DNA from: Armigeres subalbatus
Lineage: Eukaryota; Arthropoda; Insecta; Diptera; Culicidae
Reading direction: 5' to 3'
Assembly (NCBI RefSeq): GCF_024139115.2
Contig: NC_085139.1
Span: 3,295,470-3,359,469 of the forward strand
DNA: 64,000 nt
Numbering within the stretch: the stretch's first letter is position 1; each line of letters starts with the position of its first letter. Under the pieces are notes generated by a model. The model saw only the letters and a list, made by a program, of their open reading frames with translations, was not told where the DNA came from and did not search any database. Made by a program: the position numbers and the translations under genes. Shown here one piece after another: positions 10,901 through 22,900 of the stretch.

Positions 10901-13900
10901 TGTTAAATAAATTAACCAAAAAGGATAAAGAGCTCTCAGGAAGTTTTTTGATAAGTATGTAGAAAATACCATCATCACCCGGGGCTTTCATATTTTTAAA
11001 TTTTCTAGTAATAGATCTCACTTCATCCAAATTAGTTCCCAACGAAGGGTCAAAAACATTATCTTGGTTGAGAATGTCTTCGAAGCTTTGTGTAACCTGA
11101 TCCTCAATTGGACTAGTGAGACCTAGACTAAAATTATGGGCACTCTCTAACTGCTGAACAAGTTTTTGAACCTTTTCCCCATTTGTTAATAAAATTTTAT
11201 TTCCCTCTTTAAGCGCTGGAATTGGCTTTTGAGGTTTTTAAGAATTTTCGTTAATTTCAAAAGGGTTTCGAACTGGGATCCAACTTGGAGACATTATTCT
11301 CAAAGTTGGTATTTCTCAGAATAGCGAAACGTTTTTTAATTTCATTTTGCAAATCTCGCCAAATAACTTTCAACGCGGGATCGCGAGTTCTTTGGTATTG
11401 CCTTCTTCTCACATTTTTAAGACGGATCAGTAGCTGAAGATCGTCGTCAATAATAATGGAGTTGAATTTAACTTCACATTTCGGAATTGCAATGCCTCTG
11501 GCTTCGACAATTAAATTTGTCAAAGATACGAGAGCATTATCAATATCACTTTTGGTATCGAGAGGAATATCAACATCAAAATTCCTATCGATATACGTTT
11601 CTATAGAATCCCAATCAGCTCTATGATAATTAAAAGTAGAGCTGATTGGATTATAAATGGCTTCTTGCGAGATTTCAAATGTCACAGGAAGGTGATCAGA
11701 GTCAAAGTCAGCATGAGTTACCAATTGGCCACACAGCTGACTTGAATCCGTTAAAACTAAATCAATTGTAGAAGGATTTCGACTGGAAGAAAAACAAGTT
11801 GGTCCATTGGGATATTGAATAGTATAATATCCCGCAGAACAATCTTCAAATAAAATTTTACCATTGGAATTGCTTTGAGCATTATTCCATGAACGGTGTT
11901 TGGCATTGAAGTCACCAATTACGAAGAATTTTGATTTGTTGCGAGTCAGAATTTGAAGATCAGCTTTCAATAAATTCTTTTGCTGCCCATTGCATTGAAA
12001 AGGCAAGTAGGCTGCAATGAAGGAAAATTGTCCAAAATTTGTTTCAACAGAAACTCCCAAGGTTTCAAAAACTTTGGTTTCAAACGAAGAAAATAATTTA
12101 TGTTTGATACGTCTATTAATGACAATGGCGACCCCACCACAGGCGCTGTCAAGACGATCATTTCTGTAGATAAAATAGTTTGGATCTCTTTTAATGGAGA
12201 GTCCTGGTTTTAAATACGTTTCAGTTATAATGGCAATATGCACATTATGAACTGAAAGGAAGTTGAATAATTCATCTTCCTTACCCTTTAGAGAGCGGGC
12301 ATTCCAATTTAGAACTTTCACACAATTATTTGGATCCATTGAAACGGAGTCCGATAACAATTTTTGTGTGTACTTTATACCAACCTGAACAGCTTCTGGT
12401 ATGGTATTTGCTTTGAACATTGCATCAATCATGTGATGCAATTGTTCAGTTAAAAATCAAAATCGGAAGCAGTCATGCTACCTGAATCGGCAACATGACC
12501 ATTATTTTCCGTTGGGACATGGGTATAAACCTCATTTTGAGAAGAGAAAATTTGTCTACCAGCAGCGATGTTTGCATACGTAGGTACATTGGAAAAATTG
12601 GAATTTACTGAAGTGCTTGCTACCCGTTGACGAGCGGCAAAATTTGTTTGTGAATTGTGGTGGGTATGAATTGCTTGACCGGTAACCGGTTTCGAAATTT
12701 GAGCGTTTGAAAAATTTCTACCCGTCGAATCTGGGATCCGATTGGAATTTCCGTCATCAATTTTGCACGGGAATTCAAAACTTTTTGCGTGAAGGGCATT
12801 CCCAGAAATTGGATTTATGTTTGCCCCACAGTTTGCGCACTTAAATTTATTGGAATCTTCTCTCACAGGACATGCGTCCTTGGCGTGAGAGGTTCCACCA
12901 CAAATCATGCATTTAGCATCCATGTGACAATGTTTGGTTCCATGACCCCACTTTTGGCACTTACGGCACTGGGTAGGGTTTTGGAAATTTCCCCCAGGCC
13001 TGCGGAAATGTTCCCATGTAAAGGTAGCCTCACACCTCGGGAATTTGGTTCGCGGATTTTTTCCCTATGTATTTTTGCATATGCGATGTTTTCGGGATTT
13101 GGGCACGGAAAATCAAAATCCCGGCCCCATTTAAAATGCACGGGGACCAAAATCCGGCGGAAAATTTTCCCGAGGTGTAAGGTAGCCTTAACACGGACAT
13201 GGGACATAATACAGGTCTTTTCCAAACTTTTCATATTATTTAGTTCACTTTTGTTAAAATGAACTAAATAAAATTCTTGAGAAATGCCCTCTGGGAAGTA
13301 CCAGAATGGGATTTCTTTTCATCTTAATTACTTGGACTGGTGAAAATCCAAGTAATTGAGAAATTTCAATTTTAATCTCATCCAGTGATTTGTCATCACT
13401 GGGGAGACCTTTCAAGACGACTTTGAACAATCGCTCAGTTTTGTCGTCGTATGTGAAGAATTTATGGCGCTTCTCAGTTAAATAGTGAAGAAGACGTTTG
13501 CGATCGTCAAAGGATCCCGGCAAAACGCGGCAGTCACCCTTCCTAGCAATCTGAAATGAAACCTTGATCCCCTGAAGGTTACTCAAAATCTCATTCCGGA
13601 AGCCAGAAAACTCGGCAACAGATACCACAATTGGCGGAATCCTTTGCTTTTTCGCATGAATCGAATCACCTGGGCTAGAGGTATATTCGATTTGCTCAAT
13701 GTCATCATTAATCAAATCGAACTGATTGCTCAGTTCGATTGGAGAAGAATTATTTCCGATATTAGAGTTAGAAGGAATATCTGAATTCTCCAGCTTCCTT
13801 CTATTTTTTCCGCGCTTGGGCAGGACGGTCTTGAAACCTTGTTTCTTTGAAGGAAGTGGAGAATTCAGAGACTCCCCCTTCCTCTTGTTTTTGTTAATAC

Positions 13901-16900
13901 TCATTGCTGAGCGTGGAGACGTGACCTTCTAAGAGGTTTTTTCCCAGAACGGTGTCCCTGCAGGATTACCACCGCTTGTCGGAATTTTACTTCCGCAAAC
14001 GGGTCCAACGTAAAACGAAGGCACGGGTCCTTGCAAAGATCGTAACGGGATCAGTGGGTACAAATAGCGCTAAGAAGCACCGTTGAAATTAAAATAGCTT
14101 CGGGTAGTATTAAAAACTTCCTTCCGCAAAGAGAGAAAGAACCGCACAGCACGAAAGCACGATGCGGTCTTACTGTTTTGTTGATTAGTTATTATTGTTG
14201 TGACTAGTTTTAAATCATCATTAGGATTACGAACAATCTGTTGATGTATGCATAAATAAACAAATAAAGATTCGCACAAGGCTGTTCTGTATTACCGGTT
14301 CTATGCGTTAGAGAACCATGCGGCTGAACATTGAAACAATTTGACCCCGGGAGAGAGATATCTCGGTCCCAGAAGGGAACCCGCTTAAGCCCCTAGTAGC
14401 TGATATTAAGCCAATGACTGCTTCCGAGGTGGGCATAAAACACCTTCTTTTGTCTACCGGGTCCCAGGGCGATGTTAGGCAGGGGAGAGTTTCAAGTTTC
14501 AACAAAGTGTGTGGGTGGTAGGGGCCCTCTACTAAGCAAAACCATGCTGGGTGGCTGGGGTCGATTCCCGGTCCGGTCTAGGAAATTTTCGAGAGGAAAA
14601 TTGTCTTGACTTCCCTCGACATAAAAGTTTCATTGTGTTAGCCTCATGATATACGAATGCATAAATAGTAGCTTGGCTTAGAAACCTCGCCGTTATTAAT
14701 TGTGGAAGTGCTTAATAAACACTAAGCTGTGAGGCGGCAAAGTTCCAGAGTGGGATGTATTGCCAATGAAGAAGAAGAAGGTGGGTGGCGGGTTGTATCG
14801 TGAAACCTACGTGAAACAATAGCCGCCTCAAACGATAGCGTCGTCGTCGAGTGCGTTAGCGGTAGATTCGAAAGTAGGGTGGCATGGCTGGCAACTCCAG
14901 TAGCACACATATTCCTCATAGGTTACTGCAACTCATATGTGACCGGATTCAGTCATAATCAAGTTGCTGCAACCATTTTTGTCTGACTTGTGCTGCTCGG
15001 GAAGAGCGCGCTAATCACCACGAGGATCAGGACGGACCAAACTAATCGGTGGATGGGAAGTGAAGTCGATTTAGTGGCTTTGACTGGCGGTTGACGGTGA
15101 AGTGGATGATTTGGCTACAAAAGGCTTCGATTGATGGCCGATTGGTTCGTCTGGGCGGTTGTCGGCCGAAATCCTGTTTGGACGTTCTGACGTTCTACAT
15201 ATCGAGAGTGTATACAGACATGACAAGGGGGAGATTTTCCATTCCATCCGGACCAGGAGACTTCCCGTTGCTTCTGGCAAGAGCGAAGAAAAGCTCGAAG
15301 ACTGATAAGGGCTGGTTTATTGGAGAACCTAGTAAGTCTGGCGGTACTTGTTGAAAGTTCTGGAGCGTCAGGGCCCTGGTGGCTACGAGCCTTTGAAAAT
15401 CGGCTGGGTAGCTACTTACCGATGCGAGTGATGCAAAATATTCCCCGAGTGCATTAGCCATATCCGATGGGTCAGAGATAGTACGGTCTTGTGAATCAAT
15501 GTAGATGAGGAAAGATCTACGCTTGCCACTTAACGCATTGACTTTCCCCCATAGCTCGGTGGCGGATTGTGCCGGATTTATGGAGTCAAGGAAGTCCTTC
15601 CACTGCTTTCTTTTGGCGTCTTGGATGATTCGTAGTGTTTTTGCTTGTAGTTCTCCAAAGCACTTACCTTATTTGGTTGTCCAGGAGGAAGCCTCCTGAG
15701 CGCTCGGAGTGCCTTCCTTCTGGCTTTGACGGATCGACGCGTCTCATCCGACCACCAACGGAGAGCTCTTCTTCCAGGCCGAGTTTTGGTTTGAGGGATG
15801 GAAGAATTGCTATGGCACCGTACGAGGCGAACGAATAATAATACAGACGAGCGCGGAACAGATGTAACTCGATTTAAGTAATAAAAGGAGCCAGCAGAAA
15901 GATCGGTACCGTAAAGAGATAGAGCAATGGTATCACGCACTACGAAGAGGATCTGAATGGCAATGTAGCTATCAACAATCCTGAAAGCACGCGTGCAGGA
16001 CATAAGTTTCTAGTCCCAGATTTCCAGGAAATACAGAAATCGATTGGCCGGTGGAAAACAACGAAACCTCTGGGCTTTGACAAGACTAGTCATCAACGCG
16101 TCGAGGACGGAGTAATATGTTAGAAAGGAACTCAAAAGAAGAAAATATTAGCCACTAATAACGAGTTTATCCGTAGAGGTGAAATAGATGAGTTCGTGTA
16201 CTTGGGCTAACTAGAGATTTATTGTGCCGCCTTACCTAACTGGCCATCTATGCTCAGTAGTCCTCTAAGGGCACGAGATCTGGACAAGACTCGAGGAGAA
16301 CGAAGGTGCATGTGGAATGTGGACATTTTGACAGAAAAGTGCTACGTTCAAATTAAGGTGATGTGTTTAAGGGTTTTTTTTTGTGATTATACGGTTACAA
16401 CAAGGCGAGTCGAACAGTGAGCTAGGTGGAAGATGATATCCCAACTAACAATTTTGGTGCTAAAAGCTTCAACTTCTAGCCTTTGGCTGTATAATATTTG
16501 AATAAAAGCAGCCAATGCTGAATAAGTAAAAGAAAAACATCCGCAAATAATCCCTTAAACTTCAACTCGACTATTACCCAAATATCTATCAGCTAGTCAG
16601 TGTGCCGAATATATTTAATCTTTTATCGTTTATGCAGCTTTCATATAGTCATAAAACAGCTCTGTCTGAATTAGCAACAAAGCTTATCGGTTAAGAGCTC
16701 ATGTATGTAACCGAGTTGCTTGTAAGCAGCTTCCCATATTACGGTGAGTAGCATTCACAATGAAAACGTTTTGGCTGTTGTTACAGCACTAACAATATAG
16801 CGTAATGGCGCTATAAATGAACTGACGAAGCTTTTAGGCAACTTCTGTATCTTTGAAGATTACACAACGTTTAAGTAAACCTTATACTGCTTCTTTAATA

Positions 16901-19900
16901 GCATATCAGTATGGAACGTCAAAACCGCTATGTTTACATTTGATTTTTGTTGCCGGAGCTGTGTATGAGCTATTGATTTCTGTAATGCAGCTACAAAGGT
17001 ATTCACCTGCTCTTATAGCAACTGAAAAAGCGCTGTCATTAATGCTAGCAGATAGCGTAAGAGAACAAGCCATTTAGAAGCGATATTTCTGTTGACGGCT
17101 ACTGTTAAACGATTAGCAGCAAAGTAGCATCTGTACAGATCGAGAAAATGTTGCCTAAAAACAATTTCAGCGATTGATGATGGATAAAAGTTAGCCAACA
17201 GAACATGCTGATAGATGTTTGAATAATGGTTGAAATAATGCTGAAAGCATAATTTTTAAGCTTATGTACTGAAAGCAGCATGTAGGCCTCTTTCTAACGT
17301 TTATACAGCATGAATCTGAAAATTGCGTTAGTAAAACAACCTATAGGCACAGGGTATGCGAAGAAGCACATCCATAATTTTCTTTGTTATTTACATATGT
17401 CAAAGTGACGGTGATGACAGAGCAGCGGCCATTGAATCAGGAGATCAGGAGTTCGAATCTAGGTAGCAACAAAATTGAGATTTGAATTTTCACAAAAAAA
17501 CCCAACTTAATTCACCGAGTGGTGATACTGCCTTTCTCGCATTTAGCCAAGACACCAACCTTATATGGCGCTTATATGGTGCGATTCCATTTCTTTTATA
17601 ACTTTTAAACGCAATGGTCGATCGTTATCAAATTCAATAGTGATCAACAAGGCTTTGTCCCCTGTCGAATGCAACATGTTGCGAGAAAATCGGTTAAGAA
17701 TTACTATATGAAAAAGTGGCTAATGTTTTTCGGTTTTCGTGTGCACACACACACACACATACACACGGACAGACATACATTTGTTCAGCTCGACGAGCCG
17801 AGTCGATTGGTATATAATATCATGGGTCTCCGAGACTTCTATTAAAAGTTCTATTTTGGAGTGAAATGATAGCCTTTCGGTACAACTTTGTTGTACGAGA
17901 AAGGCAAAAACATTGAATAAACTCCCGAAATTTACTCTCCTTTCAAATAATATTCAATCAAATTGAATTCAGTGGCTGTATAAAACTTATTTAACAGATT
18001 CAAAAAATCTGAATAAGCGCCATTGAAGCGAATTATATTACTAAATGGTTTAGTAAAGATTGAGAAAAAATTGTGTAACATGCTGTAAAGTAGTTGTGCA
18101 GACACGTCAAAAATAGCTGAATAGATTCGCCAGATTTGCTGGTAAAAGCATTGAATAGAAGTTCTTGATCATATGTATAGCACAAATATTCAGCTTGAAG
18201 CCGTATAGACGAGTTGAAATAACATTTACATTGACATTAAATGTTAGTTGGGATGCAGACTCTTCATAGTCTTTGGTTTGCAACGTGCAGCTATGGACCG
18301 AGCAGAACAGAGACAACTTCTATGTACTGCAAAATCCACTCCGGCCTTATTATTTTTATATAGGCTAGATGTACCAGTCTTGGCTATAGCACCAGTTGTC
18401 GCACTAGTGCTTTATATGCGAAATGGCCAATCAAATCACCACAAAACAAGTTCAGATCGATAAAGCATATTCATTTGATACGATAACACCTTTGATCTCC
18501 TCCAAAACAAACAAAGCATAATTGTAAAAATTGATTTTGCTTAATTTTTGACGTCCTTTGCACCAGTTGTCGCACTAGTGGTCCCTATTTGGATTTGCCA
18601 AATAAGGAACCAAAATTAAGATTAGTGCCACAATTGGTGCATGCGTTCATATTATGGATTAATCAATTTTGAGGATTATAACAAATTTTATTGTGCTTTT
18701 CACAGCTGTTCTAAGGAGCAGGAAGTAAAACCTTTCGCTTGATATATACACTGCCAAAAATATCTATATAAGATATATGTGTCGCCGTTATAATTTTTTG
18801 CAATAGCTCCACCCTAATATAATCGATATAGAACCACACATAAATTAAATCATTGCTAATTCGAGACCACACATAAAGTTTATTTCGATATATATTTTAT
18901 TAGTAGTTCGCGTGGAGAATGGTTATGTGTGCGCTGATATACATCATATGTTAAATCTATGGATTTTTGCCAAAAAATATGTGTGGATTTTTAGTAGTGT
19001 AAAGTCGACCCACATACTTTTTACTTATTAAAAAAACAGTTGTTCATATGTATGGCGTCAATTGGTACACCCACCCTACTTAGCTTAGCTTACGTCTAAA
19101 CTAAACAGATAACACTGAATAAATTTGTTGGTACATCACAGTACAGTACACGGTTCGAGGTCACATCTATCCATCCTCAGTTACGACCCACGCTCGCCGA
19201 GTCATTTGTACCTGATCCGTCCACCTTGCTCGCTGCGCTGAACATGCTCCGAAGCGAATGTCATCTTTGCAAGGTTTCTGTCCGGCATTGTTGAAACATG
19301 CCCTGCCCATCATATCCTTCCAGCTTTTGCCACCTTATACTGGGTTCGTAGAAGAGTTGAGCGACTCCCAATCGTTTCGATCTATGTTTTAAAATATCCT
19401 CCCGTAGGACGAAAAAGCGAAGTATTGACATCCGACGCCGGCAAGGAGGTCCTCCGTAGTGCTCCGGGATCCAAGAAAATGTCGTGTTCGGGAGCTTGTT
19501 AGGAGGTATGTTTTGGATCCAGGGGATATTTAGGCAGGTCGCACTATAGTGCGAAAATAACGTTGTCAGAATCGGTCAGGACTAGGACACGTTTCCTAGA
19601 CGGGTTGGCGGCGGCTTCGGCAGAAAATATACTACAGAAGTTCTGGATGCTGTCCGAAACTATCAGGTTTGTTCCGGTGATCCCGCAACCAACTCCACGG
19701 TCGGGAACTGACCCATCCGTATACCTGAGTTTTTGGTGTTCAAAAGCTCGGCCACCGACCTTCTAAGAGCCACTATGTTGTCACCCCTGCGCAAATATTG
19801 TGCTATGGAGATGTTGATATTGGCTGTAGATAAGTGCCAGCTCCTCGCTCCATGCCAGTGAACCCGGGGGAGACATACGCCAATCTTCGTGTGCAGAAGT

Positions 19901-22900
19901 CGATCCCCTTATGTAGATAAGAAGAATGCAAGATGCATGTCCCAGCACACAGGCAGACTCGGATGGTGTGGATGGCAGCAACCCAGAAGCAGCTCTACCG
20001 TATCGGTTGAAGATCTGCGACATAGTATCTAATACTTTATGGTGGGCAATACAAGTGTGTTCCAGGCCATAGAAAAGGCGGCTATCGATAATGGTCTAGC
20101 CAATCCTTAACCGGAGTGTCCTGTTGTTTATCCGTTGTGGTTGTAACAAAATGCGAGCCAGATTGACTCGTCCTACAACTAACATTATTTGCGCGGAAAT
20201 GCGACAGGAAAGTGAGGCCCCTGGGGTTTTATGGAGACTGCTGGCCTTTATACCAATCTTATTCTCTGCAAGTTGAGTTATTTTGGTTTTCTTAAGCGTC
20301 CATCTGGCGCTTACTTTTTGCTGCGATCACATCAACCAATTATTTTATGCGCCGTACAATACTTAAATATTTAATGCATACATCGCAGATTGATAATTCA
20401 CTAACAAGCCTACTACGATTACACAAGTTCGAACACTCAATCGCACATGACTTCGTAACATATGTAGAAAACACAAAATACGGTCCGGCATGGTTCAGCT
20501 TCAATCACAAATACGCCGGAATCACGTTCTGTTTTGCAAGTAAACATTCTTTATTCCGTTCCGAATGGTCTTATCTGCAAGGCTCGAGTAACAGAATCCC
20601 CAATCAATTGTCGTTCATAAAATTATGCGCGATGATGGATGGATGGAGCACGAACCAGTGAGCTTGAAACTTGTTATAATTTCGCATGAACTCTGTGCTG
20701 GTGCTCCTAATGCCCCAATTAATTCTCACACAAGTCCTGAAAAAAAAAGCTGAGAATGGATTGTGTGAACGATTGTTGATGACTTGCCATTAGGATTGAT
20801 AACGTGATCGCCAGATGATCTCATTCGAAATACGAAAATAAAGCTCTGTTTGAAAATTTAGTGACCATTGTTTTGATTCTTTCAGCCAAATTTGCGAATC
20901 TTTATTATTATCGTGTTTAACTCATGAAGCGTAGTTTGAACGCTAATTGATCGCTGAATCAGCATTTCCAGAAATGTCTTCCCTCCAATGGTGATCAATT
21001 CACATCGTTTAATTGTATGGAGAATTTGCAAGTTCGTCGTTCGTGTGTCGTGAGGGGACAATTTGCTGAATTGCATTCAATTGAACTTCCACATTTGTAT
21101 TTTTGGATACCCGTGAAGAGGTTGTAGGGTCACAAACCAATCAAGTCCATTTGCGGAAAATTAATCAAGAAAGGGCGCAAATGCGAAATGTAGAGCACAG
21201 AGTATTCTGCTTGCAGGCTAGAAGGGTAATTAGTATCGACGACTTCGTTCTTATTTGCATTGCAAACAACGCATTTGATTGAACGTGACGCTATAGTCGC
21301 CGCACCAAAAGTGTTTATTTCTTTCCCGATGTTTCTCAGAAAGGTATAAGCTTGGTTTATACTTTACTGCGATGCGATGATTCAGAGCATGCCGGCTTCT
21401 AGTAGGTTGCTGTACAACGTTATGACATTCTCTGCAAACGATTACTGCGATTAACGCTTTTCTATCAACTTCCACCAGGATTACTTGGTCAGCGGACTCC
21501 GTCTGGAACACGAACTCGTTAAGGAGCAGGCTGTGAGTTTATAAATGTTTTGTACAGGGTTAATCTATGAATGGAATCCCAGGAATATCTGCCCACTGTT
21601 GCATCTGTGACGTTCCGGTACAATGTGCCGTTCAAGCATGAGTAATGGATTGCAATTCTAATTTGTATTGGCGACTGTCGGACTCGTGCATCGCTTATCA
21701 GGTCATAAATAGAATAGCGTATAAGTCGCGTGGACAATATCAGTGGAGTGGACAACTTCCACTGATAACCTAATAAATCAACTGAGCTGCATGCAGGCTA
21801 CCGGTATGCCTATTTTTGTTTTGGAACAGATGCTCGTATTTATCTTACTGTTTCCGGCGTTATCACATTTAATATTTTTGTTTATCATTTACGCAAAAGG
21901 TATTTTCACTTTCGTACTGACCTTATCAAAATAAGCGAGTGTCATTTAAACTTGTATTCGTTTTTCTGTTACACGATAAGTTGGGGCAGATATATTAGTC
22001 ATAAATATGAATGTTGTATGTCCATCAAAATTACACCCGGAAATTCGAATCAATCATCAAAACCTCATTTGAGCAGTAATTTATGTGTAGCCCCAATGTG
22101 ATAGCATGCGAGGTGTCTCATCAAAAATAATTGCCTCCCTCAGATTTCCCGTAGATTGAATGTGATCCGAAATGGCGCGCTTAACTAATTCAGCACATGT
22201 GCCTCTAACTAACTGAACCTGGGTGGCGCTGGATAACTAATCCTTAAATCATTCAGGTTGATGATCCTCCTGTTGAACTATATCCATGTTCGCTCCAACA
22301 GGATGAACCTTCGACACGGACGAGCGGCGAGAGTTTTGTCGCAATCCACGTCGATGCGTTGGGTGCAAAAGAACAACTGCGGCCCTCACTTCGCGGTTTG
22401 TCCATTATTGCGATAAGCTTCCTCCCGAAAGATTTCACACTACAGGAAGTACAATCGGCAACACGGGAAGTGGTCGCTGGTGTCCGATATGAACTTGTCG
22501 TCAAGGCCTTAGATCGTGAACAATTGGAAGTCTATTGTAAACTAACTGTACTGGAAAAACCTTGGTTGACCACAGAGATTGGCGACAAGTACCGTACACT
22601 GGAGTACTCGAATTGTACATCCGGAGAAGAGACAACCGAAAGAGTAGAGATAGTGACAAAACTACACCCAATGTTTGACCCAAGTTTGCGATCACAACAG
22701 GAGATGAATCCTTCAAGGTTTAAAGATTTAGTGAGTCAAATTATTATCGAGAAAAAGCTCGTGGTCAGTAGTACCCCCAATAGTGAGGTGATCCTTACAA
22801 CCACCACCGAGAAATCGAGTACGCCAGTACTCAGCGAATCTTCGAAAGATGTCCTTGATCAGTTGTTCATGTTTGGAAGTCAAGCTCAACCACCACGTAG

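Larger units (their letters stand above)
9478..14169 (-). mobile_element. Full-length Juan-like (Jockey clade) non-LTR retrotransposon
   Basis: 4692 bp on the minus strand, flanked by the 11-bp duplication TTACTGTTTTG (9467-9477 and 14170-14180). The 3' end is a poly(A) of 15 (poly-T at 9478-9492), preceded by AATAAA. It has two ORFs, a gag-like ORF1 and an endonuclease/RT ORF2, both damaged. Length, two-ORF layout and zinc-knuckle ORF1 fit Juan of Aedes. It sits inside an older non-LTR element and itself carries a 167-bp MITE. Confidence 0.85.
6640..14280 (+). mobile_element. Degenerate Jockey/CR1-type non-LTR retrotransposon, host of nested insertions
   Basis: The endonuclease part (about 6640-7080 and 7294-7400) has [18 protein letters not shown] and VVILGDFNL, ending [12 protein letters not shown]. 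The reverse transcriptase part (about 8080-9440) has [34 protein letters not shown] and [10 protein letters not shown]. The 3' tail resumes at 14181 after the Juan insertion and ends in an AATAAACAAATAAAG tract near 14265. Many frameshifts and stops make it non-functional. It is interrupted by a foldback MITE (7083-7293), a Feilai SINE (7727-8010) and a Juan-like element (9478-14169), so it is the oldest layer. The exact clade is uncertain. Confidence 0.7.
15850..18345 (+). mobile_element. RTE-type relic, split by a DNA element
   Basis: About 15935-16100 reads EDLNGN...[12 protein letters not shown], like the linker [15 protein letters not shown] of the full RTE at 44724. 18253-18345 resumes with the RTE 3' end (CAGCTATGGACCGAGCAGAA), which aligns with 47945 onward. 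Between them lies 16440-18252. It is heavily decayed and has no usable frame. Confidence 0.5.

Noticed and set aside
17425..17475. B-box-like AGTTCGAATCT as a tRNA or SINE
   Set aside because: Only one box-like motif, no A box at the right spacing and no tail.
20347..20661. 104-codon frame in intron 1
   Set aside because: No family signature and no splice signals linking it to the gene; it remains possible but unsupported.
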